From contig NC_061862.1 of assembly GCF_907164915.1 (NCBI RefSeq), positions 136,515,520 through 136,579,519 on the forward strand: DNA of 64,000 nucleotides, given 5' to 3'. Below the pieces are notes generated by a model. It made no database searches. It was not told the origin of the DNA and saw only the letters and a program-made list of their open reading frames with translations. Every line of letters starts with the position of its first letter. Position 1 is the first letter of the stretch. Source of the stretch: Impatiens glandulifera (taxonomy: Eukaryota > Streptophyta > Magnoliopsida > Ericales > Balsaminaceae). Shown here one piece after another: positions 22,697 to 35,531 of this stretch. The position numbers and the translations under genes are program-made.

Positions 22697-24427
22697 ATGA
22701 AAGCAGACATCGTGGACAAGATCAAAGAGGAAGTTCAGAAACAGCTCGACACAGGATTCCTCAAAGTGGTAGATTACCCAGAATGGATCTCCAATGTAGT
22801 CCCAGTCGCAAAGAAAGATGGAAAGATCCGAGTGTTTGTAGACTATCGGGATCTCAACAAAGCAAGCCCTAAAGACAACTTTCCACTACCACACATCGAC
22901 GTGCTAGTGGATCATGCAGCAGGCCATCAACTCCTATCATTCATGGACAGATTCTCAGGCTACAACCAAGTACTGATGGCTTCTGAAGACAAAGAGAAGA
23001 CAACGTTCATCACAGAAGTCGGAACATTTTGTTATCGAGTCATGCCTCTCGGGTTGAAGAACGCAGGATCAACGTATCAACGAGCTGCCACGATGATTCT
23101 TCACGATATGATCCACAAGGAGGTAGAAGTCTATGTCGATGATATGATTGTCAAATCAAAAGATCGAGAAGGGCACATCCAAAATCTTGACAAATTATTA
23201 CAACGCATCAGGAAGTTCCAACTTAGGCTCAACCCAAATAAGTGCACATTTGGAGTGACAGTAGGAAAGATGTTAGGCTTCTTAATCACGCAAAGAGGAA
23301 TTGAGGTTGATCCGAGCAAGATAGAAGCGATCACGAAAATGCCACCTCCACGAAGCGAGAAAGAAGTGAGAGGCTTTCTAGGAAAGATCCAGTATATAAG
23401 TCGATTCATAAACAAGTTGACTATGACATGTGATCCTTTGTTTAAACTTTTAAGGAAAAATGAAATATTTGTTTGGGATGACGCTTGTCAGAACGCATTT
23501 GAGAAGATAAAGGGATACCTCAAGAATCCTCCCATTCTGATGCCGCCAAGACCAGGCATACCGCTAATCCTATACTTAACAATCACGGAAAACGCAATGG
23601 GTAGTCTACTAGCCCAAGAAAACGAGGAAAAGATGGAGGTCGCAGTCTACTACATAAGCAAGCGCATGACAGGCTACGAACTTAATTACTCGCTAGTAGA
23701 AAAGGTGTGTTGGGCCCTAGCTTGGGTCACTAAGAGGCTAAGGCATTACATGCAAGCCCACACAGTCAAGTTAGTATCAAGACTCGATCCAATTCGTCAT
23801 TTATTCCAGAAAACGCTTTTGTCTCCGAGATTAGATAAGTGGATGATGATGATATTAGAGTACGACACCGTGTACACAGTTCATAAATCTATCAAGGGGA
23901 GCGTTGTAGCAGATTTTCTCGCAGACCAACCAATCGAAGTTAAAGAAGAAGAGGAGTTAGCATTCCCAGACGACGAAGTGATGACTATTAACCCTACAAC
24001 CTGGAAGCTATTATTCGATGGAGCTTCAGGAAAACAAGGTTATGACATCAGAATACTACTCATCGATCCTATGGGAACATACAACCCAATCTCAGTCAAG
24101 CTCGAATATCAAGTGACGAACAATGAGGCAGAGTATGAAGCGTGCATCTCTGGCTTGAAGATTGTTCATGAAAAAGGAGCGAGACGTCTAGAAGTAGTAG
24201 GAGACTCAAATTTAGTCATTTCACAAGCTAATGGTGAATGGCAAGTCAAAGGAGACAACCTCAAACCCTACCATCAACACTTATCGACTCTAATAGAAAA
24301 GTTTGAACATGTAACATTCACACATGCTCCGAGAAGTCAGAATCGATTCGCAGACGCTTTGGCCACTTTAGTAGCCATGATGCAAATCCCGGAAGGAATC
24401 AAAATCAAGCCTTTAAAGATTCGTTAG
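22697..24427 (+). pseudogene. Ogre/Tat reverse transcriptase with two RNase H domains
   Basis: A 576-codon stretch. RT motifs are in order: ISNVVPVAKKDGKIRVFVDY, FMDRFSGYNQ, then the catalytic YVDD at residues 146-149, then KMLGFLI. A connection with a gypsy-type RNase H follows (LYLTITENAMGSLLAQ...YYISKRM). From about residue 435 a second, archaeal-type RNase H is seen (WKLLFDGASG, NNEAEYEACISGL, VVGDSNLVISQ, NRFADALA). The double RNase H is diagnostic of the Tat lineage. Catalytic residues look preserved, but the frame is closed upstream (22691) and at TAG 24425 before integrase, so no full polyprotein can be made. Confidence 0.9.
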
Positions 24428-24472
24428 AAACAAAAACGAGACTTTGAGAAAAGGACGACTGCCAACACCGAA

Positions 24473-25729
24473 GTGGTGCCCAAACCTTGGTTCGAACCTC
24501 TACAGAAGTACGTTGAACATGGAGAGTATCCTTCGGACTTCCAAAAGAAAGAGAGGAGAGCTCTACGCCAATACACAATCAACTATGTGCTACTCGCAGG
24601 AAAGTTATATCGACGCTCCTATGACGGTCAGAACATGTTATGCATCGACCAGCCTCAAGCATCACATATCATGGAGGAAGTACATGCAGGAACATGTGGC
24701 CCACACATGAACGGATCAACACTCGCTAAGAAGATCCTTCGCTTTGGCTATTACTGGCAGAACATGGAACAAGAATGTGTAGAATATGTTAAGAAGTGTT
24801 ATCAATGTCAAGTTTACGCGAACTTGAAGCACACCCCAGCATCTCTACTTTACTACATGACTTCACCATGGCCATTCTCGACATGGGGAATAGATATCAT
24901 CGGGAAAATTTATCCTCACGCTTCAAACGGACACGAATTCATCCTTATAGCTATCGATTATTTCACAAAGTGGGTCGAAGCTCAATCATACAAGGTTCTC
25001 AAGTCATCACATGTTGCCAAGTTCATACGAAACAACATCATTGCACGTTATGGAGTTCCTCATGCCTTGATCTCAGACAATGGTGGACACTTCCGAGGAG
25101 AAGTACTCAAAGTACTAGATGAATACAGGATTGAACACCACAAATCCTCACCTTATCGTCCTCAAACGAACGGTGCAGTAGAGGCAGCGAACAATAACAT
25201 CATCACTATCATCAAGAAGATGACTCAGACGTACAAGTATTGGCACGAGAAGCTTCCATACGCCTTATGGGGATATAGAACAACCATTCGAACGTCAATG
25301 GGAGAAACGCCATTTGCATTAGTCTACGGAATGGATGCAGTGTAACCTATCGAAATCGAAGTTCCTACTTTAAGAGTTTTACTCGAGACACAAGTAGTGG
25401 AGGAAGATTGGTGTAAGTCACGGTACAATTAGCTAGCCCTCATGGAAGACAAGAGGTTAGACGCATTATGTCACACGCAAGAATACCAAAGAAGAATGAC
25501 CAGAGCTTTCAACAAGAAGGTGAAACCTAGGAACATTCAAGAAGGCGATTTAGTTCTAAAGAAGAACTTACAGATACTAGACCCTAGAGGGAAATTCCAA
25601 ACACCATGGGAAGGACCCTACCTCATCAAGAAGGTCTTTTCAGGCGGCGCCACGAGATTAACCACCTTGGACGGAGAAGAACTCTCAGCACCCTTCAATG
25701 TCGACATGCTCAAAAGATACTTTGTCTAA
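24473..25729 (+). pseudogene. Ogre/Tat integrase
   Basis: Same frame as RT, separated by the stop at 24425 and itself interrupted by TAA at 25343 and TAG near 25430. The HHCC zinc region is visible (H-A-G-T-C-G-P-H ... CYQCQ), then the core with the DDE acids in GIDIIGKI, ISDNGGHF and NGAVEAANN. After the two stops, the C-terminal region with GDLVLKKN, KFQTPWEGPY and the ending LSAPFNVDMLKRYFV is typical of Tat integrases; no chromodomain follows. The stop near 25430 fits a CAG-to-TAG change. Confidence 0.88.
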
Positions 25730-25753
25730 AGCATGCGTGTCGAATCACATACA

Positions 25754-26370
25754 ACCAAAGTTCATAACTTCACAAGTTGTGAACTACGTCAGACCTGATC
25801 TCTCTCGAGAGTACGTAGGCAACCCATTCAGGGTGCGGTCACCACTATCTATTATCGAAAGAAGTTGATAGACATCTCATTTCACATAACATGCATTCAT
25901 TGCTCATTACATACATCAAAGTTCATAACTTCACAAGTTGTGAACTACATGAGACCTGATCTCTCTCGAGAGTACGTAGGCAGCCCATCTAGGGTGGGGT
26001 CACCACTATCAATTATCGACAGAAATTGATAGACATTTCGCATTACATGCATTCATTACACATATACCAAAGTTCATAACTTCACAAGTTGTGAACTACG
26101 TCAGACCTGATCTCTCTCTCGAGTACGTAGGCAACCCATCTAGGGTGCGGTCACCACTATCAATTATCGACAGAAATTGATAGACATTTCTTACCACGTG
26201 CATTCATTACACATATAACCAAAGTTCATAACTTCACAAGTTGTGAACTATGTGAGACCTGATCTCTCTCGAGAGTACGTAGGCAACCCATCTAGGGTGC
26301 GGTCACCACTATCAATTATCGAAAGAAGTTGATAGACATTTCATTTCACATCGCATACATTCATTGCATA
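25754..26370 (+). repeat. Four tandem copies of a 151-161 bp unit in the 3' UTR
   Basis: Copies begin near 25754, 25915, 26066 and 26218. Each starts CCAAAGTTCATAACTTCAC, which continues to AAGTTGTGAAC so that GTTCATAACTT and AAGTTGTGAAC form an inverted repeat. Each then has a GAGTACGTAGGCA block and a GGTCACCACTATC block. Confidence 0.92.
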
Positions 26371-28059
26371 TACATTAAAAAGGGAGTTAATCACACTCTG
26401 AGTTGATTCCTAAACCAAAAACTCTTAGTCAATACTAGGGGTATTTTTATTAAAATAAAAATGACTATAAGATCCTCACAGAGTCCCACTTGAGAAAATA
26501 TAACGCCCAAAGCTAAAGTATTTTTCTCTTCGACTTAGGATTTCAACGTTTTCACAAGAATTCAAACAAACATTTTCACAAGCATGTGCATGGAACTACG
26601 TTGGACCTGAATTCCCCTAGCTATGGGATACGTAGGCAGCTTGTATGAGCCCTGTCCTAAACATTTTCAAAAATAAACCCTATATCAACACTAGGGGTAT
26701 TTTATGAAAATGAAATGATTGAAAGATCCTCACATAGTTAGCTTAAATGAGTAAATATAACGCCTAACACATGGATAAATCACTTTATTCTCTAGCAGCT
26801 TAGGATCTTAAATGATTTTCAGCTTAAGTCAATTGCCACTCCAGCAGATACTTAAGAAAATTTCCCCAGCTTAAGTCAATTGCAACTCCAGCAGAAACTT
26901 AAGAAAATTCCTCAACGAGATGCAGAATCACGATCTATTCGTGATACAATTTCGGAACTATGTTCGGACCGAATTTCTCCTTTTATGAGAATACGTAGGC
27001 AACTTTTCACAAGTACGGTCTCAAATCCCCAGCAAGCCAAATCTTGAGCTAGGACAAAATACATCCCCAAAGAGTTAAAGCCAACGAGAAATTGGGATCA
27101 CAAATCTATCCAAAACAATCAAACCTCTTGTGTCAAAACTAGGGGCATTTGTGGAAGATAAAAACAAGATAGTCCCCTGAATTTTTCTAGTACCAAGCGA
27201 ACTGATGAGCGAGTGCAAGAAATAAGTAGGGATGCGGGAAAATACTTTTCTCCCCAATGGATGTCTCTTGACGAACTAATGTAACTTGTGGAATCTGAGT
27301 AAAGCGCTTCGCAAACGGATCTATCTCGAGCCTAGACAAAAGCTTAAACTACTGATGTTTAAGAGGGAGCTCATAAAAAGATGAATGCCCAAACTCGGAA
27401 CCATGTCATCAACAAAGGCGATGTTTCGTCTCAATTGGAGGTCAAGTGCCAAAGATCTAAGACCTCAAGAAAAGTAAAATCAATTAAACAAAGACTGTGT
27501 TGGTTGAGATATGAAATACAATACTGTTGTTCATTTAGATTCTATCTAATTTCTAAGCAAGAACAAAGTGTTTGAATCTATCAGATACACCCCGGTCATA
27601 AAGAAAAGAGGCTGAATAAAATAGAAAAATACTCGTAGAGGTTGAGATATTGAAATCACCATTTGTTGTTCATCTAGACTCTTGTCTAAATTGCCAATGC
27701 AAGAACAAGAATGTACCGATTTTATTAAATATACCCCGAGTATAAAAAGAGCCCAAGGCCATAGAATCTTAAGCACACTGACCTCCGAATTTGAGAAGCG
27801 AGACTCAACCTCATGACGCATGGTTGAAAGATTAAGCATTTGAGCGAACAAATCCCTCGAAAAGCTCAAGGCAAAACGTCTCGGCGAAAGACAAGTCCCC
27901 AAAAGTGACAGTATGAATCTCGAAGAACATCGGTTACTTGTGGTTTCCTCTCGACATACTCTAAGGAAGAAAGTATGGAACCGATTCTTGAAAGTATTTC
28001 AAGACCGTTGAAGAAGACGCTAGTGCTTTGAAAATTAAGGAAGTCTAACTTCGAACTTA

Positions 28060-28690
28060 AATCACTAAAGAGAGTTGTGATTAAAAAATGTTACGCTAAA
28101 CTGACCAGTGATACTTTAAATCTATAATAATCACTAATCAGAGTTGTGATTAAAAAAGTATTTCACTAAACTGACCAGCGATACTTTAAATCTATAATAA
28201 TCACTAAGCAGAATTGTGATTAAAAAGTGTTTCGCTAAACTGACCAGCGGAACTTAAATTTATATAATCACTAAGCAGAATGGTGATTAAATAGTATTCG
28301 CTAAACTGACCAGCGATACTTAAATCATAATAATCACTAAGTAGAATTGTGATTAAAAAGTATTCGCTAAACTGATCAGCGATACTTAAATCTATATAAT
28401 CACTAAGCAGAATTGTGATTAAATAGTATTTCGCTAAATTGACCAGCGATACTTAGATTCATAATAATCACTAAGTAGAATTGTGATTAAAAAATATTTT
28501 GCTAAACTGACAAGCGATACTTAAATCTATATAATCACTAAGAAGAATTGTGATTAAATAGTATTTCGCTAAACTGACCAGCGATAATTAAACCTATAAT
28601 AATCACTAAGAAGAGTTGTGATTAGAATAATCATTAAGATTTTTTTTCTCCATGTGAAAAGCGAGACAAACTTAATCACTAAACAGAGTT
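28060..28690 (+). repeat. About nine tandem copies of a 66-70 bp unit in the 3' UTR
   Basis: AATCACTAAGCAGAATTGTG-type units begin near 28060, 28130, 28200, 28267, 28333, 28399, 28467, 28533 and 28602, with a last partial copy near 28674. Each contains CGCTAAACTGACCAGCGATA, itself a small hairpin (CGCT...AGCG). The same array is partly repeated at 32009-32170 by segmental duplication. Confidence 0.92.
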
Positions 28691-29088
28691 GTGATTAAAA
28701 TAAATATTAAATTGCTCAATGAAAAGAGTAATAAACAATAAACACAATCAGCAAACTGAGTCAAGATGTGTACTCATGTACAATCCAAAGACTAGGCGAG
28801 GTGTGTGGAAATATGATCGAAACCACCAGGCTTGATATACACGATCAATAAACCAGGAGCGATGCATATTCTAAACAAAGGTGAATCGTCAACGAGTGGA
28901 TGATAAACCGACTTTGAAGAATGAAGGGTAAATTACACGGGTCTCCCGAGAGACTCGTCAGGTTTGTTCTCTTTTCATTCAAGGAAGCCAAAAATAAACT
29001 ATAAATTGGGTGTTTTCAAAACGCAGTCCCTATTTTCAAGCTTGGACATGCATTTTTCTAAACCGAGTGTTTTCTACAAATTTTGTCC

Positions 29089-29100
29089 AAGAGGGGCATT
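29089..29100 (+). promoter_or_regulatory. Polypurine tract of the Ogre/Tat element
   Basis: AAGAGGGGCATT lies immediately before TGTAGACACT, the TG start of the LTR, as expected for the plus-strand primer of LTR retrotransposons. Repeated at about 32575-32586 in the duplicated copy. Confidence 0.75.
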
Positions 29101-29101
29101 C

Positions 29102-29642
29102 TGTAGACACTCATTTTTCACACCTAATTTTATAGTTTATTCTTTTCATAAATCTGAGTCTATAAAATTTTCTCAAATTCATTCACGGACTCATTGCACG
29201 ATTTATATTAAAGACGATTATTTTTAGAACAATTGAGTTTTTGAAAATAATTGATTTTGGATTCTTAATAAAAGTAAGGTAGTAATTTGTCTATGTTACA
29301 ACACTTAGAGAAGTTATTATACTTAGAATATTCAAGGTTTATTTAATTAATTACCTTGAGTATTTATAAAAAATAAAAAAATTATTTTACAAAATATATA
29401 TTAACGTTTTTATAACATTTCGTTAGTTATATTTTGTTTTTAATTAGATTAGTTTGTTAGATTTGATTTTTTGAATAAGTTAGTTAGTTTTTTTATTTAT
29501 TTAATTAGAATTGTTCCTTATAAATAGGAATAATTAAAAATAAAGTTGTTTATTTGTGTTTTTAACAAAATCTTTTTTTTGTAGGATGAAGGGGTTTGTA
29601 AAGGGGATAACGTGCAAAAATAAAAAGATAACGGTGTCTACA
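29102..29642 (+). repeat. 3' LTR (541 bp) of the Ogre/Tat element, copy 1
   Basis: Starts TGTAGACAC and ends GTGTCTACA, a 9-bp perfect terminal inverted repeat with canonical TG...CA ends, directly after the purine tract. A TATA-like TATAAATAGG lies at about 29519, followed by AATAAAG. The LTR could be longer, because the following DNA is also shared by the other copies through duplication. Confidence 0.7.
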
Positions 29643-30130
29643 CAATCAAAGAAAGAAAAAAAGGTTGCTAAAATAAAGGAAGAAGTTGTCAAAGGTAAGA
29701 ATAATTCAGCCACGAAGAGAAGCATGAATGCTTGGTCAATTTTTTTTAATTAAAAATTAAAATGACCAAGTATTACATCATTCATTAAATAAAGCTTAAG
29801 GATGAAAACTTGATATTATTGACATGTCATGTGGAGATTTCTCCATTATTTTAAACATTTTTAAATGTTTAAAATAGTTTTTTTTCCAGAGCTGGACTTC
29901 AACTCCTCCACATTCAACCTTTTCTACCTCTACCTTCTCTAAAATCTGCCCTCTTTCTTTCAAGAATCTAAACAAGAGCTCCAACTAGTTTTGTTGGGTC
30001 ATAAGCCTTTTGTTTAGAATTTCCATTCCTCTTTGCGAAGAAGCAAAACCCCATTGTAAGCCTCTTTGCACAATTTTTTTTATTTTATATATTTCAATTT
30101 GAATTAGAAATTGTTTTTATTTATTTATTT
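29643..30130. other. Arm sequence between LTR and inner palindrome, copy 1
   Basis: AT-rich, non-coding. It contains ACATTCAACCTTTTCTACC and other blocks shared with 33134-33640 and, inverted, with about 35530-36079. It may be a second LTR-like sequence, since the inverted copy keeps a TATA-containing segment that is missing here. Confidence 0.6.
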
Positions 30131-32008
30131 TATCTTGAATTCAAATCCCATACATTATTCCTCTTAAGTTTGCTATTTTGATAGGCGTATAGGATTTTCT
30201 TTATTTTGTATGTATATATGTAACATAATAAAACATAACTAAAAAATAAGATAAAAATTTCAATGTAAATAAAAGTTCCTTGACCAAAAAGAAAAAAGTT
30301 TCTTTTTAAAACCAAAATTGGCCCTTGAATTGGCCATTTAAAAAGACTTAAAGCATAACAAAAAAACAGCAAGTATAAAAAAATTAAATATAAAAAAAAT
30401 AATAAAAAAAAATCTTTTTTTATATACTGTTTCATTTATTTATTTTGCATATATAAATAAATGTATACTTATATGTTAATAAAAAAAAAATTTGGATTTT
30501 TCATGCAATTTGGGATCCATTTAGATCACCATAAATAAGAGAATAGGGTCATGTTGAAAGCTGACCTAAGACCGAGAATCCAGGACTGAGGAATAAGGAC
30601 CAAGGACCGAGCATCAGAAGACCTAGTACCGAGGATGGAGGATTGAGCTGCATTTATTTGTTTATTTATCTTTTTATTTATTTATTATTTTATTTCATTT
30701 TTTTATTTTGCTTAGTTAAGAGTTTGTGGCTTGCTTGATTTTAGGTTAAAAAAAAAAAAAATTAAAATTAAACCCTAACTAAAATTGAACTTAGCCCAAA
30801 CTTAAACTTAGAATTTTCTTTAGACATATAATTTTTTTTTTATTATTATTTTTATTATTTTCTTTATTATTTTTTATTTAAATAAAAAACCCAAAATAGT
30901 AAAATTTTAGAACTTTAAATAATTCACTAAAATTTCTTAAAAATTAATCTAAATAATAACTTGCCTAGTTTTGAGTGAATTATTTGCTCTCGTTTTCTTT
31001 TATCTTTGCCAAAATAAGCAAAGATAAAAGAAAATGAGAGCAAATAATTCACACATAAAGTTATCCTAAAAATCAAAACTAGGCAAGTTATTAATCAAAA
31101 ATTAATTATCCTAAGTCTACATTAATTTTTAAGAAACTTTAGTGAATTATTTAAAAGTATAAAATTTTACTATTTTGGGGTTTTTTATTTAAATAAAAAA
31201 TAATAATGAAAATAATAAAAATAATAATAAAAAAAATAAAAAAAATAAAAAAAGTCCTATGTCTAAAGAAAAGAAGATTCTAAGTCTAAGTTTGGCTAAG
31301 TTCAATTTTAGGGTTTAATTTTAATTTTTTTTCTAACCTAGGATCAAGTAAGCCACAAACTCTTAATTAAGCAAAATAAAAAATGTCAAACAAACAAACC
31401 CTAAGACTAAAGAAAACAGAAAATAAAATAATAAATAAATAAAAAGATAAATAAACAAATAAATGCAGCTAGGTCCTCCATCCTCGGTCTTAGGTCTTCT
31501 GATGCTCGGTCCTTGGTCCTCATTCCTCAGTCATAAGTCCTGGATCCTCGGTCTTGGGTCAGCTTCATGTTTTTAACATGACCCTGTTCTAACTTATTTA
31601 TGGTGATTCAAATGGATCCCAAATTGCATAAAAAATCCAAATTTTTTTTATTAACATATAAGTATACATTTATATATGCAAAATACTTAAATCTAACCAT
31701 TCAAAAATATAAAATAAATAAATAAAACTGTATATAAAAAAAATAAACTGATTTTTTTTGATACTTTCTGTTTTTTTTGTTATGCTTTAAAGTCTTTTTA
31801 AATGGCCAATTCAAGGGCCGATTTTGGTTTTAAAAAGAAACTTTTTTCTTTTTGGTCAAGCACCTTTTATTTACATTGAAATTTTTATCTTATTTTTTAG
31901 TTATGTTTTTATTATGTTACATATATACATACAAAATAAAGAAAATCCTACACGCCTATCAAAATAGCAAACTTAAGAGGAATAATGTATGGGATTTGAG
32001 TGCAAGAT
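30131..32008. repeat. Long inverted repeat, copy 1
   Basis: Left arm about 30131-31008 and right arm about 31019-32008 are inverted copies. The stem TTTTCTTTTATCTTTG and its complement flank a 10-base loop at 31009-31018. Ends are marked by ATCTTG...AAATCCCATACATTATTCC on the left and its complement on the right. Short indels make the arms unequal. Chance frames inside are not genes. Confidence 0.92.
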
Positions 32009-35000
32009 AAATCTATATAATCACTAAGAAGAATTGTGATTAAATAGTATTTCGCTAAATTGACCAGCGATAATTAAACCTATAATAATCACTAAGAAGA
32101 GTTGTGATTAGAATAATCATTAAGATTTTTTTGCTCCATGTGAAAAGCGAGACAAACTTAATCACTAAACATAGTTGTGATTAAAATAAATATTAAATTG
32201 CTCAATGAAAAGAGTAATAAACAATAAACACAATCAGCAAACTGAGTCAAGATGTGTACTCATGTACAATCCAAAGACTAGGCGAGGTGTGTGGAAATAT
32301 GATCGAAACCACCAGGCTTGATCTACACGATCAATAAACCAGGAGCGATGCATATTCTAAACAAAGGTGAATCGTCAACGAGTGGATGATAAACCGACTT
32401 TGAAGAATGAAGGGTAAATTACACGGGTCTCCCGAGAGACTCGTCAGGTTTGTTCTCTTTTCATTCAAGGAAGCCAAAAATAAACTATAAATTGGGTGTT
32501 TTCAAAACGCAGTGCCTATTTTCAAGCTTGGACATGCATTTTTCTAAACCGAGTGTTTTCTACAAATTTTGTCCAAGAGGGGCATTCTGTAGACACTCAT
32601 TTTTCACACCTAATTTTATAGTTTATTCTTTTCATAAATCTGAGTCTATAAAATTTTCTCAAATTCATTCACGGACTCATTGCACGATTTATATTAAAGA
32701 CGATTATTTTTAGAACAATTGAGTTTTTGAAAATAATTGATTTTGGATTCTTAATAAAGTTAAGGTAGTAATTTGTCTATGTTACAACACTTAAAGAAGT
32801 TATTATACTTAGAATATTCAAGGTTTATTTAATTAATTACCTTGAGTATTTATAAAAAATAAAAAAATTATTTTACAAAATATATATTAACGTTTTTATA
32901 ACATTTCGTTAGTTAGTTATATTTTGTTTTTAATTAGATTAGTTTGTTAGATTTGATTTTTTTGAATAAGTTAGTTAGTTTTTTTATTTATTTAATTAGA
33001 ATTGTTCCTTATAAATAGGAATAATTAAAAATAAAGTTGTTTATTTGTGTTTTTAACAAAATCTTTTTTTTGTAGGATGAAGGGGTTTGTAAAGGGGATA
33101 ACGTGCAAAAATAAAAAGATAACGGTGTCTACACAATCATGAAAAGCATTCTAGGTCAAAGAAAGAAAAAAAAGTTGCTAAAATAAAGGAAGAAGTTGTC
33201 AAAGGTAAGAATAATTCAGCCACGAAGAGAAGCATCTTGGTCAATTTTTTTTTAATTAAAAATTAAAATGACCAAGTATTACACATCATTTATTAAATAA
33301 AGCTTAAATCTCATTGGATGAAAACTTGATATTTATTGACATGTCAAGTGGAGATTGCTCCATTATTTTAAACATTTGTAAATGTTTAAAATAGTTTTTT
33401 TTCCAGAGCTGGATTTCAACTCTCCACATTCAACCTTTTCTACCTCTACCTTCTTTAAAATCTGTCCTCTTTCTTTCAAAAATCTAAACAAGAGCTCCAA
33501 CTAGTTTTGTTGGGTCATAAGCCTTTTGTTTAGAATTTCCATTCCTCTTTGAGAAGGAAGCAACCCCATTGTAAGCCTCTTTGCACAATTTTTTTATTTT
33601 ATATATTTCAATTTGAATTAGAAATTGTTTTTATTTATTTATTTTATCTTGCATTCAAATCCCATACATTATTCCTCTTAAGTTTGCTATTTTGATAGGC
33701 GTGTAGGATTTTCTTTATTTTGTATGTATATATGTAACATAATAAAACATAACTAAAAAATAAGATAAAAATTTCAATGTAAATAAAAGTTCCTTGACCA
33801 AAAAGAAAAAAGTTTCTTTTTAAAACCAAAATTGGCCCTTGAATTGGCCATTTAAAAAGACTTAAAGCATAACAAAAAAAATCTTTTTTTTATATACTGT
33901 TTCATTTATTTATTTTGCATATATAAATAAATGTATACTTATATGTTAATAAAAATAAAATTTGGATTTTTTATGCAATTTGGGATCCATTTAGATCACC
34001 ATAAATAAGTTAGAATAGGGTCATGTTGAAAACCTGAAGCTAACCAAGACCGAGGATCCAAGACTGAGGAATAAGGACCAAGGACCGAGCATCAGAAGAC
34101 CTAGGACCGAGGATGGAGGACCGAGCTGCATTTATTTGTTTATTTATCTTTTTATTTATTTATTATTTTATTTTCTGTTTTCTTTAGTATTAAAGTTTGT
34201 TTGTTTGACATTTTTTTATTTTGCTTAATTAAGAGTTTGTGGCTTGCTTGATTTTAGGTTAGAAAAAAAAAATTAAAATTAAACCCTAACTAAAATTGAA
34301 CTTAGCGCAAACTTAAACTTAGAATTTTCTTTAGACATATAATTTTAATTTTTTTTTTATTATTTTTATTATTATTTTTATTATTTTTTATTTAAATAAA
34401 AAACCCAAAATAGTAAAATTTAGAAATTTAAATAATTCACTAAAGTTTCTTAAAAATTAATCTAAATAATAACTTGCCTAGTTTTGATTTCACCGATAAC
34501 TTTATGGGTGAATTATTTGCTATCGTTTTCTTTTATCTTTGCCAAAATAAGCAAAGATAAAAGAAAATGAGAGTAAATAATTCACACATAAAGTTATCCT
34601 AAAAATCAAAACTATAGGCAAGTTATTAATCAAAAATTAATTATCCTAAGTCTACATTAATTTTTAAGAAACTTTAGTGAATTATTTAAAAGTATAAAAT
34701 TTTACTATTTTGGGGTTTTTTATTTAAATAAAAAATAATAATGAAAATAATAAAAATAATAATAAAAAAAATAAAAAAAAATAAAAAAAGTCCTATGTCT
34801 AAAGAAGATTCTAAGTCTAAGTTTGGGATAAGTTCAATTTTAGGGTTTAATTTTAATTTTTTTTTTCTAACCTAGGATATCAAGTAAGCCACCAACTCTT
34901 AATTAAGCAAAATAAAAAATGTCAAACAAACAAACCCTAACACTAAACTAAAGAAAACAGAAAATAAAATAATAAATAAATAAAAAGATAAATAAACAAA

Positions 35001-35531
35001 TAAATGCAGCTAGGTCCTCCATCCTCGGTCTTTTGATGCTCGGTCCTTGGTCCTCATTCCTCAGTCCTAAGTCCTGGATCCTCGGTCTTGGGTCAGCTTC
35101 AGGTTTTCAACATGACCCTGTTCTAACTTATTTATGGTGATTCAAATGGATCCCAAATTGCATAAAAAATCCAATTTTTTTTTATTAACTATACATTTAT
35201 ATATGCAAAATACTTAAATCTAACCATTCAAAAATATAAAATAAATAAATAAAACTGTATATAAAAAAAATAAACAGATTTTTTTTGATACTTTTTTTTT
35301 TTGTTATGCTTTAAAGTCTTTTGAAATGGCCAATTCAAGGGCCGATTTTGGTTTTAAAAAGAAACTTTTTTCTTTTTGGTCAAGCACCTTTTATTTACAT
35401 TGAAATTTTTATCTTATTTTTTAGTTATGTTTTATTATGTTACATATATACATACAAAATAAAGAAAATCCTACACGCCTATCAAAATAGCAAACTTAAG
35501 AGGAATAATGTATGGGATTTGAGTGCAAGAT
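32009..35531. repeat. Segmental tandem duplication, copy 2 (3.52 kb)
   Basis: Second copy of 28523-32008, starting in the 67-bp array and ending at GAGTGCAAGAT. Small indels distinguish the copies; for example, copy 2 keeps ATGAAAAGCATTCTAGGTC after the LTR end, which copy 1 lacks. Confidence 0.9.
32588..33133 (+). repeat. 3' LTR, copy 2
   Basis: Same TGTAGACAC...GTGTCTACA unit as 29102-29642, again directly after the purine tract (CCAAGAGGGGCATTC). Differences are a few substitutions and short indels. Confidence 0.7.

Larger units (their letters stand above)
25730..29088 (+). other. Long 3' UTR of the Ogre/Tat element
   Basis: About 3.4 kb without coding frames between integrase and the purine tract. 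It holds the 155-bp array (25754-26370) and the 67-bp array (28060-28690). Between them, single diverged copies of the TACGTAGGCA-type motif occur near 26630 and 26995. A long repeat-bearing 3' UTR is a known feature of Ogre/Tat elements. Confidence 0.75.
16500..29642 (+). mobile_element. Degenerate Ogre/Tat-type Ty3-gypsy LTR retrotransposon
   Basis: Order along the + strand: short upstream remnant (16500-16691), primer site (16692), untranslated leader, accessory ORF1 (17458-18534), gag (18882-20300), gag/protease/G-patch (20192-22693), RT with two RNase H regions (22697-24427), integrase (24473-25729), a 3.4-kb 3' UTR with two arrays, purine tract (29089-29100) and LTR start (29102). An extra ORF before gag, the second RNase H and a tRNA-Arg-type primer site are known Ogre/Tat traits. 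It is inactive: one gag frameshift and three pol stop codons. The sequence before the primer site does not resemble the downstream LTR, so the 5' end is truncated or recombinant. Confidence 0.88.
28523..32008. repeat. Segmental tandem duplication, copy 1 (3.49 kb)
   Basis: Runs from the 67-bp array through purine tract, LTR start and the central palindrome to the motif GAGTGCAAGAT at 32008. The next base starts a second copy (32009-35531) of the same stretch, including AAATCTATATAATCACTAAG. The two copies share two near-identical 87-codon chance frames (28964 and 32450), showing high identity. Confidence 0.9.

Noticed and set aside
28964..32713. Two identical-looking 87-codon frames at 28964 and 32450
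   Set aside because: They cross the purine tract and LTR start and are duplicated only because of the 3.5-kb tandem duplication.
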